From the NCBI GenBank assembly GCA_029260015.1, contig JAJDEB010000034.1:272031-336030 (forward strand): a DNA stretch of 64,000 bases, written 5' to 3'. Under the pieces are notes generated by a model, which saw nothing but the letters and a program-made list of their open reading frames with translations, was not told the origin of the DNA and did not search any database. Positions within the stretch are counted from its first letter, which is position 1. The number at the start of each line of letters is the position of its first letter. Source of the DNA: Phycisphaerae bacterium (GTDB lineage Bacteria; Planctomycetota; Phycisphaerae; UBA1845). The position numbers and the translations under genes were made by a program. Shown here in pieces: positions 15,810-24,624 of this stretch.

Positions 15810-18800
15810 TCAAGCCGCGGCCGGCTTCTTGGACGTTCCGCGACGTTCCACGCTGATGGCAAAGATGAGCAGCATGGCCATGATCGCTCCAACAACCCCA
15901 ACGAATATCGGATTATCGAACGTCGCAAAGGCGATCCCGACAACGCTCAGACACACCAGAACGTAAATGATGGTATGCAGAAGCTGACGATTCTGCAGCA
16001 ACGGTGCCGCAATCCCAACAGAACTGTACGTTCCAATCAGCACGCCACAAAGCAGCGCAAAGCTAAAGCCATGCACGCCAGGACCACCCATGAAGAACAG
16101 GAATACAACGGCCATCAACGTGGTCAACGAAGTCAAAAGCGTTCGAGACAACGTCATGTTGATGCTGTTGTTGATCATGTTGGCCGACAATTTGTTGAGT
16201 TTCCCGCGATTCTCGCGAATTCGGTCGAACACGACGATCGTATCGTTCAGGCTGTAACCCACGACTGTGAGCAATGCCGCAATCATCGCAAGATCGATTT
16301 TGAAATCACCGATCCCGATAATGTCAGCCGCCGTAATGATCCCAAGCGTGATCGAAACGTCATGGACCAGGGCAACAATCGCCGCCAGTCCGTACTGCAT
16401 CGTTCCGAATCGAATCCAGACGTATGCTACAATTGCCCCTAATGCCAGCACCATCGCGATGATTGCCCGTTGCTGGGTCTGCGAGGCGACCTGCGGGGCA
16501 AACTGGACGACCTTCCGGAGCGACTTTTCAGCGCTGAGTGCTTCGGTGGCCTGTTCAAGTTCCGGCTTGGCAAGGGCATCTTCCCACTTGCCCGGATCGT
16601 CTGAATACAGGAAGTTTTCATCGAGAATAACCTGAGCGAACTTTGAGAACAGTGGATCGCCAAGCTTGTCTTGGCCGGCTTGGGTCAACCCAATGATCGT
16701 GTAGTCGCGTGCGTCGTATTTTTCAAACTGCGGCTGGAGACGCATTTCACGGAAACGCCGTTTGATCTGCTCGTCCGTCTGAGGTGGGTCCAGTTGGTCA
16801 AATACCAACGCCACACCGCCTTTGTATTGACGAACATCGCTCGGAGACTCACTACCAATGACCTGTCCGAGGATGTCATGATCCTCTCGCACCGGAAACA
16901 AACCGTCAGGAGCAAGTGCGTCGTCTTTCACGAGCGTAAAGCTGACGGGCCGCACCACTTCAAGCTTATCGCCCATCGCTCCAATGATCGCCGCACGAAC
17001 CAATTCCTTGTTTGATTCCACGGTAACAACTTCAAAAGCATGCCCCTCCGACGCGTGTGCCCCAACGTCAGATACCGTTTGAATTCGGGCACCTTCCAGT
17101 CGCTTCACAGCCGCCTCGACGTAAGTGGCAGCATCTGCCAATCCTTGCTTGAAGGTATCCAGGTCGATCGAGACGTCGATGATCTTCGGCTCAGCGTCAT
17201 CGCCTTCATCGCCATCGCCGGCCTTGACGGTTTCTGAAGTTGTCTTGGTCACGAATATCGCCTCGTCACCCGAAGCACTAAATCCGCCCAGTTCGAGACG
17301 ATCTTCAAATGTCGTGTGAAGAAGCGCGTTGATTTCCACGGGCTTAAGTCCTTCCGCTGAAACCGTGAATTCGCCGGAACGAACGCCCGGATTGACTGTC
17401 GCGTTCTTTAAGGCGTCGGCGGCTTTCTTCAACCAATCGGTAGCACCTTTCCCAGCGAAATCGCCCTTACCGGTGACCGCGTTTCGGGCTTGCTCGCCCG
17501 TCATTTCGATATCTTCAGCAAGGTCGATTTGAATGCTCGTTCCACCGAGAAACTCAATATCGAAAATCTCTTCCTTGTTGGTTGAACCAACCTTCACGAA
17601 GAGCCCGACACCAAGAATGACCGCAATCATCGACACGGGCCAGAACATACGACGCAATCCGATCCAATCGATGTTGGGATGGCCGATCAATTGAAGCATC
17701 TTCAACGATTTCAATAAGCCCATGTCCATCAGCGACGACATGATGAGACGCGTCACGAACAACGCAGTGAACATACTGGTCACGATACCGAAGCCAAGCG
17801 TCATCGCGAAACCCTTGACCTCTTCGCTTCCGACGTAACCAAGAATCACACAAGTGATCAACGTAGTTAAGTTGGCGTCAACAATCGTGGAAAACGCTTT
17901 TTCGTAGCCAGCTTTGACAGCCTTGCGAAGCGTCATATCGCGTGCCAACTCTTCGCGAATACGTTCAAAAATAAGAACGTTGGCATCGACGGCCATACCG
18001 ACGGTAAGCAGTAAACCCGCAATACCTGGAAGCGTAAATGTCGCTTCCATCATCGCCATGATTGCAAGGACGAACAGAATATTCAACGCCAGAGCAATGT
18101 CAGCCAGAACCCCTGCGAACAGGTAGTACACCAACATAAAAATAAGCACCGAGACCAGGCCATACAACGCAGCCTTCATTCCCATCTCGCGGTTCTTTTC
18201 ACCCAGACTGGGACCCGTGACCTTCTCTTGAAGCGGGGTGTCTTTTAACCGACCCGGAAGCGAACCGGCTTCGAGTTTCTGCACGATGTCTTGAACGCGC
18301 TGCTGAGAGAAGTCACCAGTGATCTGGCCGCGTTCCACGATCATGCTTTGAATCGTTGCATGTGAAACGGCTTGTGAATCCAGGAAGATCGCCAACTGCC
18401 GGTCTTTATTGTCCTTGGTCAACTTTGCAAACTGCGCACCGCCACGCGGATCGAGTTGAAAATCAACAGCCGGTCTGTTTGTAGCATATTCGAGGGTCAC
18501 AAAAGCACGCTTCAGCGACCACTTGGGACTATTCTGAGTCAAACCGTAAGAAGCACTTCCGTCGTCCGCATATGCCAGGACGTAGTACTGACCGGCGTAC
18601 TTCTCGATGACGAGACGCCCTTCCGCGATCCGCTTCTCCGCGTCTTCTAATTTCGAAGACTGAACAAAGGGAACAATGTCCTGCACTTCATACCATTCGT
18701 AGTTGTCGCCCGCTTTCGGACGTGGGCCACGCTTGCGAAGTTGCTCGGTATATTTGGCGATTGGTTCCTTCATGCTGACGTTTCGCGGGTCGCTCAACAT

Positions 18801-19628
18801 CGACGGATTGGATGGGTCGCGCTCTGCAAGGATACGAAACTCCAACACACCAGCACCACGCAACAATCGCTTCAAGTCGGTCGAATCTTCCAGTGAACCA
18901 CGACCGCCCTCCGACCACTTGTCATAAGCAGCCAACGTTTCGTCGATACTCGCGACATAGGCGGGATACTCCTGACGCAGCTTCGCCAGTTCTTCTTCGC
19001 GAATGTTCGACTTGGCGGCCAGCACGTCTCCCAGACGCCCAATGCCCAGATTCGTCAGTAAGACTTCTTCAATGGCCTCGTTGTAAGCGTCTTGCGCAGT
19101 CAGTTCCGCCGCAATGTCACCGCTACCGCGTGCTTCGCTATATGTGTCCCAAGCGGCGGCCAACGCTTCGAGTTCTTCTTTACGACTTTCGACGCCTTGC
19201 ACCAGTTCATCCAGTGCGGCTTGGCGGTTTTCAGTCTTGGCCAGCGCCAACTCGATTTCGAGCTTGGAGACGTTGAGATTCTTAATCTTGTCGCGTGCAG
19301 CTTCGTATGCTTCGCGGCGTTCGCGAGCGCCTTTGGGCGGACGGGGCATCTGGATTTCGAGTCGATTGTTACCGATCGGACGCCATACAAGATTGAATTG
19401 CGAATTCGGATCAACGCGCGATTTCAGAATCTCCATCGCCCTGGCAGCCAACCCGATTTTTTCATTCGGTCGCATGCCAGCCGTGTTGAATTCATAAATC
19501 AATGACGTTCCACCGGCGAGGTCGATACCCGGTTTGAGCCGATCTTCTGGTGGATAGAGTGCGAATATCGCTCCCGCCGTAATGGCCAACACAAATATCC
19601 ACTTCCAAAGTCTGTTCTTTTCGTTCAT
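15810..19628 (-). CDS. secDF: Protein translocase SecDF fusion
   Basis: A 1272-residue RND-type Sec accessory subunit combining SecD and SecF, using the proton motive force to pull exported proteins. The ATG at 19628 is preferred over TTG 19649 because GGAG lies about 11 bases before it. The N-terminal half has GIDLAGGTSLIYEF, a P1 region ending LEFRI, and SecD TM4 motif LLLTVGMAVDANVLIFERIREEL. The second half starts near residue 650, with LGGTSIQIDL and the SecF motif VGYSLNDTIVVFDRIREN. Twelve membrane segments are expected. Two parts are unusually large: a helical insert in SecD P1 at about residues 115-250, and a SecF periplasmic region of about 390 residues. No yajC is adjacent. Confidence 0.95.
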   Translation of the reverse strand: MNEKNRLWKWIFVLAITAGAIFALYPPEDRLKPGIDLAGGTSLIYEFNTAGMRPNEKIGLAARAMEILKSRVDPNSQFNLVWRPIGNNRLEIQMPRPPKGARERREAYEAARDKIKNLNVSKLEIELALAKTENRQAALDELVQGVESRKEELEALAAAWDTYSEARGSGDIAAELTAQDAYNEAIEEVLLTNLGIGRLGDVLAAKSNIREEELAKLRQEYPAYVASIDETLAAYDKWSEGGRGSLEDSTDLKRLLRGAGVLEFRILAERDPSNPSMLSDPRNVSMKEPIAKYTEQLRKRGPRPKAGDNYEWYEVQDIVPFVQSSKLEDAEKRIAEGRLVIEKYAGQYYVLAYADDGSASYGLTQNSPKWSLKRAFVTLEYATNRPAVDFQLDPRGGAQFAKLTKDNKDRQLAIFLDSQAVSHATIQSMIVERGQITGDFSQQRVQDIVQKLEAGSLPGRLKDTPLQEKVTGPSLGEKNREMGMKAALYGLVSVLIFMLVYYLFAGVLADIALALNILFVLAIMAMMEATFTLPGIAGLLLTVGMAVDANVLIFERIREELARDMTLRKAVKAGYEKAFSTIVDANLTTLITCVILGYVGSEEVKGFAMTLGFGIVTSMFTALFVTRLIMSSLMDMGLLKSLKMLQLIGHPNIDWIGLRRMFWPVSMIAVILGVGLFVKVGSTNKEEIFDIEFLGGTSIQIDLAEDIEMTGEQARNAVTGKGDFAGKGATDWLKKAADALKNATVNPGVRSGEFTVSAEGLKPVEINALLHTTFEDRLELGGFSASGDEAIFVTKTTSETVKAGDGDEGDDAEPKIIDVSIDLDTFKQGLADAATYVEAAVKRLEGARIQTVSDVGAHASEGHAFEVVTVESNKELVRAAIIGAMGDKLEVVRPVSFTLVKDDALAPDGLFPVREDHDILGQVIGSESPSDVRQYKGGVALVFDQLDPPQTDEQIKRRFREMRLQPQFEKYDARDYTIIGLTQAGQDKLGDPLFSKFAQVILDENFLYSDDPGKWEDALAKPELEQATEALSAEKSLRKVVQFAPQVASQTQQRAIIAMVLALGAIVAYVWIRFGTMQYGLAAIVALVHDVSITLGIITAADIIGIGDFKIDLAMIAALLTVVGYSLNDTIVVFDRIRENRGKLNKLSANMINNSINMTLSRTLLTSLTTLMAVVFLFFMGGPGVHGFSFALLCGVLIGTYSSVGIAAPLLQNRQLLHTIIYVLVCLSVVGIAFATFDNPIFVGVVGAIMAMLLIFAISVERRGTSKKPAAA

Positions 19629-19801
19629 CTGAGTTTTAGCTCCGCGCAAATGCGCCGTGTATCTTAATTTGATTGTCCTAACTGCGGACGTTGTTTGAGT
19701 GACTTGCGAACTTATTCCTGAATTGCAGATTGACGCGCGCGACTTGACGGTGTGCGTTGGCGAACGGATTCATCTGAATGGCTGCAATTCGCGGATTGGG
19801 T

Positions 19802-20368
19802 TTACGATGTGATGATGAGGCTTGGAGGCCCGTGAGCGGGTGGAAGGGTGTGGACATCCATGCTGTGGAACGGAATGTCGGTGCTCGTTGCACAGCGAAG
19901 CGTCAGAAACTGGCCAGGACGTGATGCAAAAGGATTCGTGCGACTCCAAACCTGCTTGCCCGGCGATGACTTTGTCGCGCCATCCGACGGTTTAACCAAC
20001 CGATCCCAGAGAAATACGAATTGTGAGCCGGATGTATCTTCGGAATCGTCGTCCTTGGGGATCTCTGGATCCTTGGGGATCTCTGGCAAACACCTCGTTG
20101 AGTTGTCATTAGTTGAATTCGCCGGACGAATCGGCGCGTTGCGCTGTGCTTGAATTCCGACGTCCGGTTCTGTTCGTGGTGACTTCGCTGCCGGAATATC
20201 ATTCGATCTGCCAGCCCCCCCCACGGATTCCGACGTGTTTTTCGAATTACTTGAACTTCCGGATTTGCTAAGTGGTACTGTAAGCGTGCCACCTTGGATG
20301 AAGATGATGGCGCAGATGTTGACGCAAACAGCAGCCGCCCGTCCAAATTCGAGTATGGCTCCGAACAT
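19802..20368 (-). CDS. Hypothetical proline/serine-rich protein with N-terminal anchor
   Basis: A 188-residue open frame. It starts MFGAILEFGRAAAVCVNICA with a hydrophobic first 30 residues, then a Ser/Asn-rich low-complexity region, a short tandem repeat PEIPKDPEIPKD, and a C-terminal region with FVFLWDRLVKPSDGA and PGQFLTLRCATSTDIPFHSMD that looks like a folded domain. No Shine-Dalgarno is visible, but TATAAT occurs on this strand about 10 bases upstream, so the start may be leaderless or further inside. It precedes secDF on the same strand by about 170 bp. Not recognised. Overlapping frames on the other strand look less protein-like. Confidence 0.5.
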   Translation of the reverse strand: MFGAILEFGRAAAVCVNICAIIFIQGGTLTVPLSKSGSSSNSKNTSESVGGAGRSNDIPAAKSPRTEPDVGIQAQRNAPIRPANSTNDNSTRCLPEIPKDPEIPKDDDSEDTSGSQFVFLWDRLVKPSDGATKSSPGKQVWSRTNPFASRPGQFLTLRCATSTDIPFHSMDVHTLPPAHGPPSLIITS

Positions 20369-20815
20369 GTTGGCGGATTATAAGCAAACGCCTAGCCCCC
20401 ACAAGCAACGATTGACTGCGAATCGGCAAGCTGTAGAGAGTTAAAATGGGCGTATTGTAACGAATACGACCGACTCGGAGTACCCATTCCGCCACTCCGG
20501 TACGCCCTTCAGTAACACGAAAAACACAGCTCCAGAATCCTGAGAAATGGTGCGAACTTTGGGTCATTTCGGGCGTACAAACAGGATGGATAGACTGCGA
20601 TAAACTCATCGTTTGCAATGATTTGCGAATTTCAGCATTCTTTTTGAAACGAATTAGCAAACAGCGCGATAATATTCTGGCAGATTACCTCTTGGGCAGC
20701 TATAATTCGGCAACTTAACCGGCAATCGGGCTGGCATGGGTAAAAGAGTGCTTCCTGCATGCTGCGGAAGTACGTTTTTTTCAGACCAAGCTCATCAAAA
20801 CAGTGAGGGATAATC
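20369..20815. other. Intergenic region with possible structured element
   Basis: 447 bases between divergent genes. GGGCGT (20448-20453) pairs with ACGCCC (20502-20507), enclosing CGGAGT/ACTCCG (20476-20481, 20494-20499) and a short ATT/AAT hairpin. A TATAAT lies at 20701 on the plus strand about 110 bp before the next gene, with no good -35 box. No reading frame here is convincing. Confidence 0.35.
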
Positions 20816-21403
20816 GTGAGCGAAGGAATGTCCGTAGAACAAGGCCAAACCAAACAACGGATCGATGATCTACAGTTTTACTTGTATCAGCGATCCCTGC
20901 ATCCGGAATTATTTCGGATCAATCAGGTCAAGCGCATTGAGCAGCGCCGCTACACCGCCGAGATCTGGGTGGTTGGTTTGTCGCATGTCGTCTCCTTGCA
21001 ATATGGCAAGCAGTGCCTGACCGAACTGATCACCGATGACAGTGATATCTTGCCTCGCGCCGGCATGGCGACCTCATTCCCATTCCGCGGCGAGAGAGAC
21101 CACACCCAATCATTCGGTGACGACTTGCGTTATATCCTTTCGTGTCAGGTCGAGCGTATGACGCCGAATCTGTTCCCGTCATCGCACCGCGATTTGATGA
21201 AATATGCACAGAAGCGCGGCATCTTCATGATGTTCGATGAGTGGCAGAACGATGGAATCGCTCCGTTCACCTTTGTCGATTACGAAGCTCGCGAACAGGA
21301 ATTGCATGTCCATGCATTTCATGCGTTCCCGGACTCGACAACGCTGCTCAAAACGCAATCAATTTTCGAGATCGGACCGGCCCGCGAACCAAATTTCTTC
21401 TAG
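20816..21403 (+). CDS. Conserved hypothetical protein (possibly DUF2617-like)
   Basis: A 195-residue soluble protein. GTG at 20816 is preceded by GAGGGA at a good distance; ATG 20828 is the alternative. No signal peptide or membrane segment is present. The sequence is evenly mixed with strand-like stretches (YTAEIWVVGLSHVVSLQYG, HVHAFHAFPDSTTLLKTQSIFEI) and a region FPFRGERDHTQ. The general look recalls DUF2617 proteins known from cyanobacteria and planctomycetes, but this is only an impression. The gene is monocistronic, ending in a strong terminator. Confidence 0.7.
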   Translation: MSEGMSVEQGQTKQRIDDLQFYLYQRSLHPELFRINQVKRIEQRRYTAEIWVVGLSHVVSLQYGKQCLTELITDDSDILPRAGMATSFPFRGERDHTQSFGDDLRYILSCQVERMTPNLFPSSHRDLMKYAQKRGIFMMFDEWQNDGIAPFTFVDYEAREQELHVHAFHAFPDSTTLLKTQSIFEIGPAREPNFF

Positions 21404-21439
21404 ACGGCCTGTCTGAGTTGAGATATTCAAAAACGAAGA

Positions 21440-21477
21440 GAACGCGCGATTCATTGTGAATCGCGCGTTCTTTTTTT
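21440..21477 (+). terminator. Strong intrinsic terminator
   Basis: A perfect 14-bp stem GAACGCGCGATTCA/TGAATCGCGCGTTC around TTG, followed by seven T. It ends the gene at 20816 and, with a poorer T-run on the other strand (TTCGTTTTTG), could also stop the converging ogt transcript. Confidence 0.92.
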
Positions 21478-21521
21478 GTATGTAATATCCAGAGTCCATG
21501 CTTGGAGACGGCTGGAGGGTT

Positions 21522-22034
21522 TCACGCAAGAATGGTCGCACCTTCCAACTCCAACATGGCTCGCTTCAATTCTGTCCCGCTGCACGACGAGAACCCACCC
21601 AAGCGATTTCCGGCGGCGACAACGCGGTGGCAAGGGATGATCAATGGATGCCGATTGCGGGCCATCACTGACCCAACCGCCCGAGCAGCCCCCGAATGCC
21701 CTGCTCGGCTGGCCAACTCGCCATAGCTGACGGTTGATCCATATGCTATCGAACGACACGCGCGCAGGATGTTTTGCTGAAATTCGGAGAGTCCTTCCAG
21801 CAACAACCGGGCGCGAAATCGCACACCCGGCGAGCCTTCGAAATACTCTTGGATTGATTCCTGAAGGGATTGCTGAATTGAATCGTCTTCGACGGCGTTG
21901 GTCTTTCGTTTCAGCCGCGAGATGTATTCGTCAATGTTGGACTCGTCAGGGAGTTTCGTTTCGACGAGTCGCTCGCCTTGTGCAACGAGCAGAAACGGAC
22001 CCCACGATGTTGGCACCAGGCAGTATCGAATCAT
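21522..22034 (-). CDS. ogt: Methylated-DNA--protein-cysteine S-methyltransferase
   Basis: A 170-residue suicide DNA-repair protein that transfers alkyl groups from O6-alkylguanine to its own cysteine. The active site is IIPCHRVV with Cys135. The helix-turn-helix DNA-binding segment and Asn hinge precede it (YGELASRAGHSGAARAVGSVMARNRHP), and the C-terminal GGFSSCSGTELKRAMLELEG is conserved. Length matches Ogt/MGMT without an Ada regulatory domain. It lies 11 bp downstream of the first YcgR-like gene on the same strand and probably shares that transcript, though the functions seem unrelated. Confidence 0.95.
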   Translation of the reverse strand: MIRYCLVPTSWGPFLLVAQGERLVETKLPDESNIDEYISRLKRKTNAVEDDSIQQSLQESIQEYFEGSPGVRFRARLLLEGLSEFQQNILRACRSIAYGSTVSYGELASRAGHSGAARAVGSVMARNRHPLIIPCHRVVAAGNRLGGFSSCSGTELKRAMLELEGATILA

Positions 22035-22045
22035 AGTGGCTCATT

Positions 22046-22840
22046 TTACTGATTCACGACCCGATATGCGACCTGACTTTTCTTGCGACGACCAAGCTCC
22101 CTGTGATATTCCGAGACGACGCCCGCCAGCGTTCCGAGTAGATCGCGACCGTGCTCCGAACACTCCAAGCCGATGAACTGAATTCCCATCGAAGCGATTC
22201 CGTCGGACGTCAGTTGGAAGTGCCTGAACACCCCTTCGATGACGATGGTTTCGCCGCGCGATCGAGGTCGGAACGAAAACCCAATTACATCGCCCTCTTC
22301 AAAGGTGTCAGGTGCGACATCCATGGACAGAATGCGCATTCCGCCCGCAGACAAATCCACTAGCGTGCCATTCAAAATGCCATGACCTTCGTGCTCGGCC
22401 TGCCGACGATTGCTCACGCCGCCTTCCCAAAACCGTACCGAAACATGCCTTCCAATCGGGACAGCCCGCTGATATGCCCGGCGCTGAAGTTCGTGAAGCT
22501 CGCTTGGCCACTCGAGTTCCACGACATTAAGCAGTTCACCGTCCGATTCGACCGATGTTGTGCCCAATACGGTTGTCGAGAAAAGACTTTTGCGATGACC
22601 TCGGCGAAATGACACGCCGACTAACTCACCCGACAAGTAGCAAAGGGCTCGATCGCTTGCAGCATCAACGGCCTCGATAAACATTCGCTCGGGGCTGTCA
22701 TCGGCGCGGATGAACTTGGACTTTGCCGATTCCCATGAACCGTTTGACCGATTCGTGACCACGCAGAACACATTGCGAACGCAAGCGTGTTCAAGGATGT
22801 CGTTCTTTTTTTGTTCATCAACTGGAAGCAATGGCTTCAT
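22046..22840 (-). CDS. YcgR-like PilZ-domain protein 1
   Basis: A 264-residue cytoplasmic protein with a YcgR N-terminal-like domain (residues of about 1-120) followed by a PilZ domain. The two c-di-GMP contact motifs are visible: RRAYQR (R-x3-R) and DLSAGGMRI (D-x-S-x2-G). PilZ/YcgR proteins bind c-di-GMP and, in enterobacteria, brake the flagellar motor; the role here is not known. It is the last of three consecutive similar genes (next one 64 bp upstream), with ogt following. No flagellar gene is in the window. Confidence 0.87.
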   Translation of the reverse strand: MKPLLPVDEQKKNDILEHACVRNVFCVVTNRSNGSWESAKSKFIRADDSPERMFIEAVDAASDRALCYLSGELVGVSFRRGHRKSLFSTTVLGTTSVESDGELLNVVELEWPSELHELQRRAYQRAVPIGRHVSVRFWEGGVSNRRQAEHEGHGILNGTLVDLSAGGMRILSMDVAPDTFEEGDVIGFSFRPRSRGETIVIEGVFRHFQLTSDGIASMGIQFIGLECSEHGRDLLGTLAGVVSEYHRELGRRKKSQVAYRVVNQ

Positions 22841-22904
22841 GATTCGATCCGTTTCTTGCTGGCGATCGTGGTTTATTTCCTAATAGCTTTCGTTTGCAAA
22901 TCGA

Positions 22905-23594
22905 TTAGGCGTTGAGCAAACGATTCAGCTGCGCCTTGGCATCCTGCGAGTCAGCACAATCTTCAAAATGAATTCCAGCTATAATTGCATTGGCGCTTCC
23001 GGCAGCGATCTTGCTTTTGAGCTTGCCATAACATTCGACGTATGTCCGCTGCTGGCCGAGTTCAAACTTCACGCCAATGATCTCGTCAATCTCAATGCGG
23101 TCGGCGGTATCGCGACTTATTCGGCAAGCCAAACCGTCCTGGCTGACGTTCAACATCGCACCCTCGCCTTTGACGCGGCCTTTTGCGTCTGCCAGCACAA
23201 CCACGGCACTTTCGGCGACGCTGGCCCGCAAGAATCTGCGGCGCTGCCACACATACAAACGTTCAGGACGTCCGATGGCGATCCGCGACTCCGTGTATTC
23301 GAGCGTGCTAGACGAAAAAAAGTACTCTTGTCCATCCAGCGCAAACTGAACTTCGAGGCAGGTGCTGGGAAGCACATCATCGACCGCACCTTTGTCGGCC
23401 TCGAGGCAAAGCGCCTGGGCGTCCGTGCTTTGGATCCGCAGGTCGGCTACGCGGTCCGCACCGCACTGCGAAAAAGTCAACGTCAACGGTGCATGCGTAC
23501 GACCGGCGCGTTCGATCAGTCTCGACGATGTTTGCGCGTCGAGTTCGATGGCGACGGTATGCGTCTTCGGGCAAGAAACGCCTGCACTGGTCAT
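22905..23594 (-). CDS. YcgR-like PilZ-domain protein 2
   Basis: A 229-residue cytoplasmic protein, the middle of three. The N-terminal beta-domain (about 15-110) contains LTLTFSQCGADRV and EYFFSSSTLEYTESRI, and joins a PilZ domain through ERLYVWQRRRFLR. This carries the R-x3-R motif, and NVSQDGLACRI is the N-x-S-x2-G motif. Both are intact, so c-di-GMP binding is expected. Its ATG overlaps the TGA of the upstream PilZ gene by 4 bp, so the two are translationally coupled. The C-terminus ends in a short helix (DAKAQLNRLLNA). Confidence 0.85.
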   Translation of the reverse strand: MTSAGVSCPKTHTVAIELDAQTSSRLIERAGRTHAPLTLTFSQCGADRVADLRIQSTDAQALCLEADKGAVDDVLPSTCLEVQFALDGQEYFFSSSTLEYTESRIAIGRPERLYVWQRRRFLRASVAESAVVVLADAKGRVKGEGAMLNVSQDGLACRISRDTADRIEIDEIIGVKFELGQQRTYVECYGKLKSKIAAGSANAIIAGIHFEDCADSQDAKAQLNRLLNA

Positions 23595-24352
23595 CGCTTT
23601 CTCCTCAGCTTCATGCGCTGCACATCGGCAACAAAATGTGCGATGTCGGCTTTTTGCTCTTCAAAATCAACTGCTGGCATCGGCACCAAACGCAATCCCC
23701 AAAGCTGTTTGTACTCCGCCCCGATGGTCTCTGTATGGCACAGATTCGCGAGCACGACTCTAATTCCCCGACCATCTCCCATTTCAAACTCAATGAAGAA
23801 TCGCATCTCGGGTTTCGCATTTCGCAACCCCTTGGCGAATAACACAACCGCCATCCCACAAGCGCTGATGTCCCGAATCGTGCACGGATACGAATTCTCC
23901 GTTAGCTCACAGGCACCACGGGCGCGATCACTTTCTCGCATGATCCGACAGTATTGCCCGAGCGACGCCACCCCGACGCGGTAGTCGCTGCGCCGCTGCT
24001 GGATCCGCAGTTGCGCCGGAAGCATTAATGCCATCCCAACCACACGCTTCTTGTCGTTGAGGCGCACAATGCGTCGCATCTTTTCGACACGCGACTCAAA
24101 CGACCAACGATCGTTTCCCTGCGTGAAGTAAATGGTGATGCTCTCACCGCTCTCTACGGAAACTTCTTCGTCAACATTGTGCGGCTGATCGATACATATC
24201 GCGTTTTCTTCAACCGCCAGAAATCGAAATCTCGCAGTTTTGATCTGCTCGGAACTGAGTGCATAGTGAATGTCACCCGAAACGTTGCGAGCGCAGAGTC
24301 CTTGCAGGATTTCGCTCACTTCTGACGATTCGACTACGCTGCCTTCTGTCAC
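23591..24352 (-). CDS. YcgR-like PilZ-domain protein 3
   Basis: A 253-residue cytoplasmic protein, first in the PilZ operon. The N-terminal YcgR-like domain (about 10-120) has ESITIYFTQGNDRWSFESRV, and the linker/PilZ part starts at LRIQQRRSDYRVG, giving R-x3-R. DISACGMAVVLF is the D-x-S-x2-G motif. The C-terminal half (FFIEFEMGDGRGIRVVLANLCH, WGLRLVPMPAVDFEEQ) is typical of PilZ beta-barrels. The 272-base upstream region shared with the divergent flavoprotein gene should hold its promoter. Three copies with preserved motifs suggest distinct c-di-GMP affinities or partners, which is inference. Confidence 0.85.
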   Translation of the reverse strand: MTEGSVVESSEVSEILQGLCARNVSGDIHYALSSEQIKTARFRFLAVEENAICIDQPHNVDEEVSVESGESITIYFTQGNDRWSFESRVEKMRRIVRLNDKKRVVGMALMLPAQLRIQQRRSDYRVGVASLGQYCRIMRESDRARGACELTENSYPCTIRDISACGMAVVLFAKGLRNAKPEMRFFIEFEMGDGRGIRVVLANLCHTETIGAEYKQLWGLRLVPMPAVDFEEQKADIAHFVADVQRMKLRRKR

Positions 24353-24624
24353 GATTCACGATTCCACGCTCGATTGCCGGACCCTCCAGCCGAATGTTCG
24401 CTGCCCTTTACGTCGGATGCGTGGTATGTATTCTTAACATCCTCGATGCGCCGTACACACACGAAGTACGGTGCAAACGATCATGGAAAATCGAGGTACC
24501 GGTAACAATCGCGATGTCGATTGAGTCTGATATTGCACGTCCGAGAATGGCGCTTTTGCCAAGCGGTTATCGGAACCGATCGATTTGACCGATACTTGTC
24601 GTCACCAAAAAAAGGCGTGGCTAG

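Noticed and set aside
15975..16442. Plus-strand open frame of 155 codons
   Set aside because: Antisense to the SecF part of secDF, with no independent support.
20268..20660. Minus-strand open frame of 130 codons
   Set aside because: Arg/His/Ser-rich composition without domain; it overlaps the better-supported 188-residue frame and the structured intergenic region.
22968..23984. Plus-strand open frame of 338 codons
   Set aside because: Antisense to two PilZ genes that carry intact family motifs; its translation has no recognisable features.
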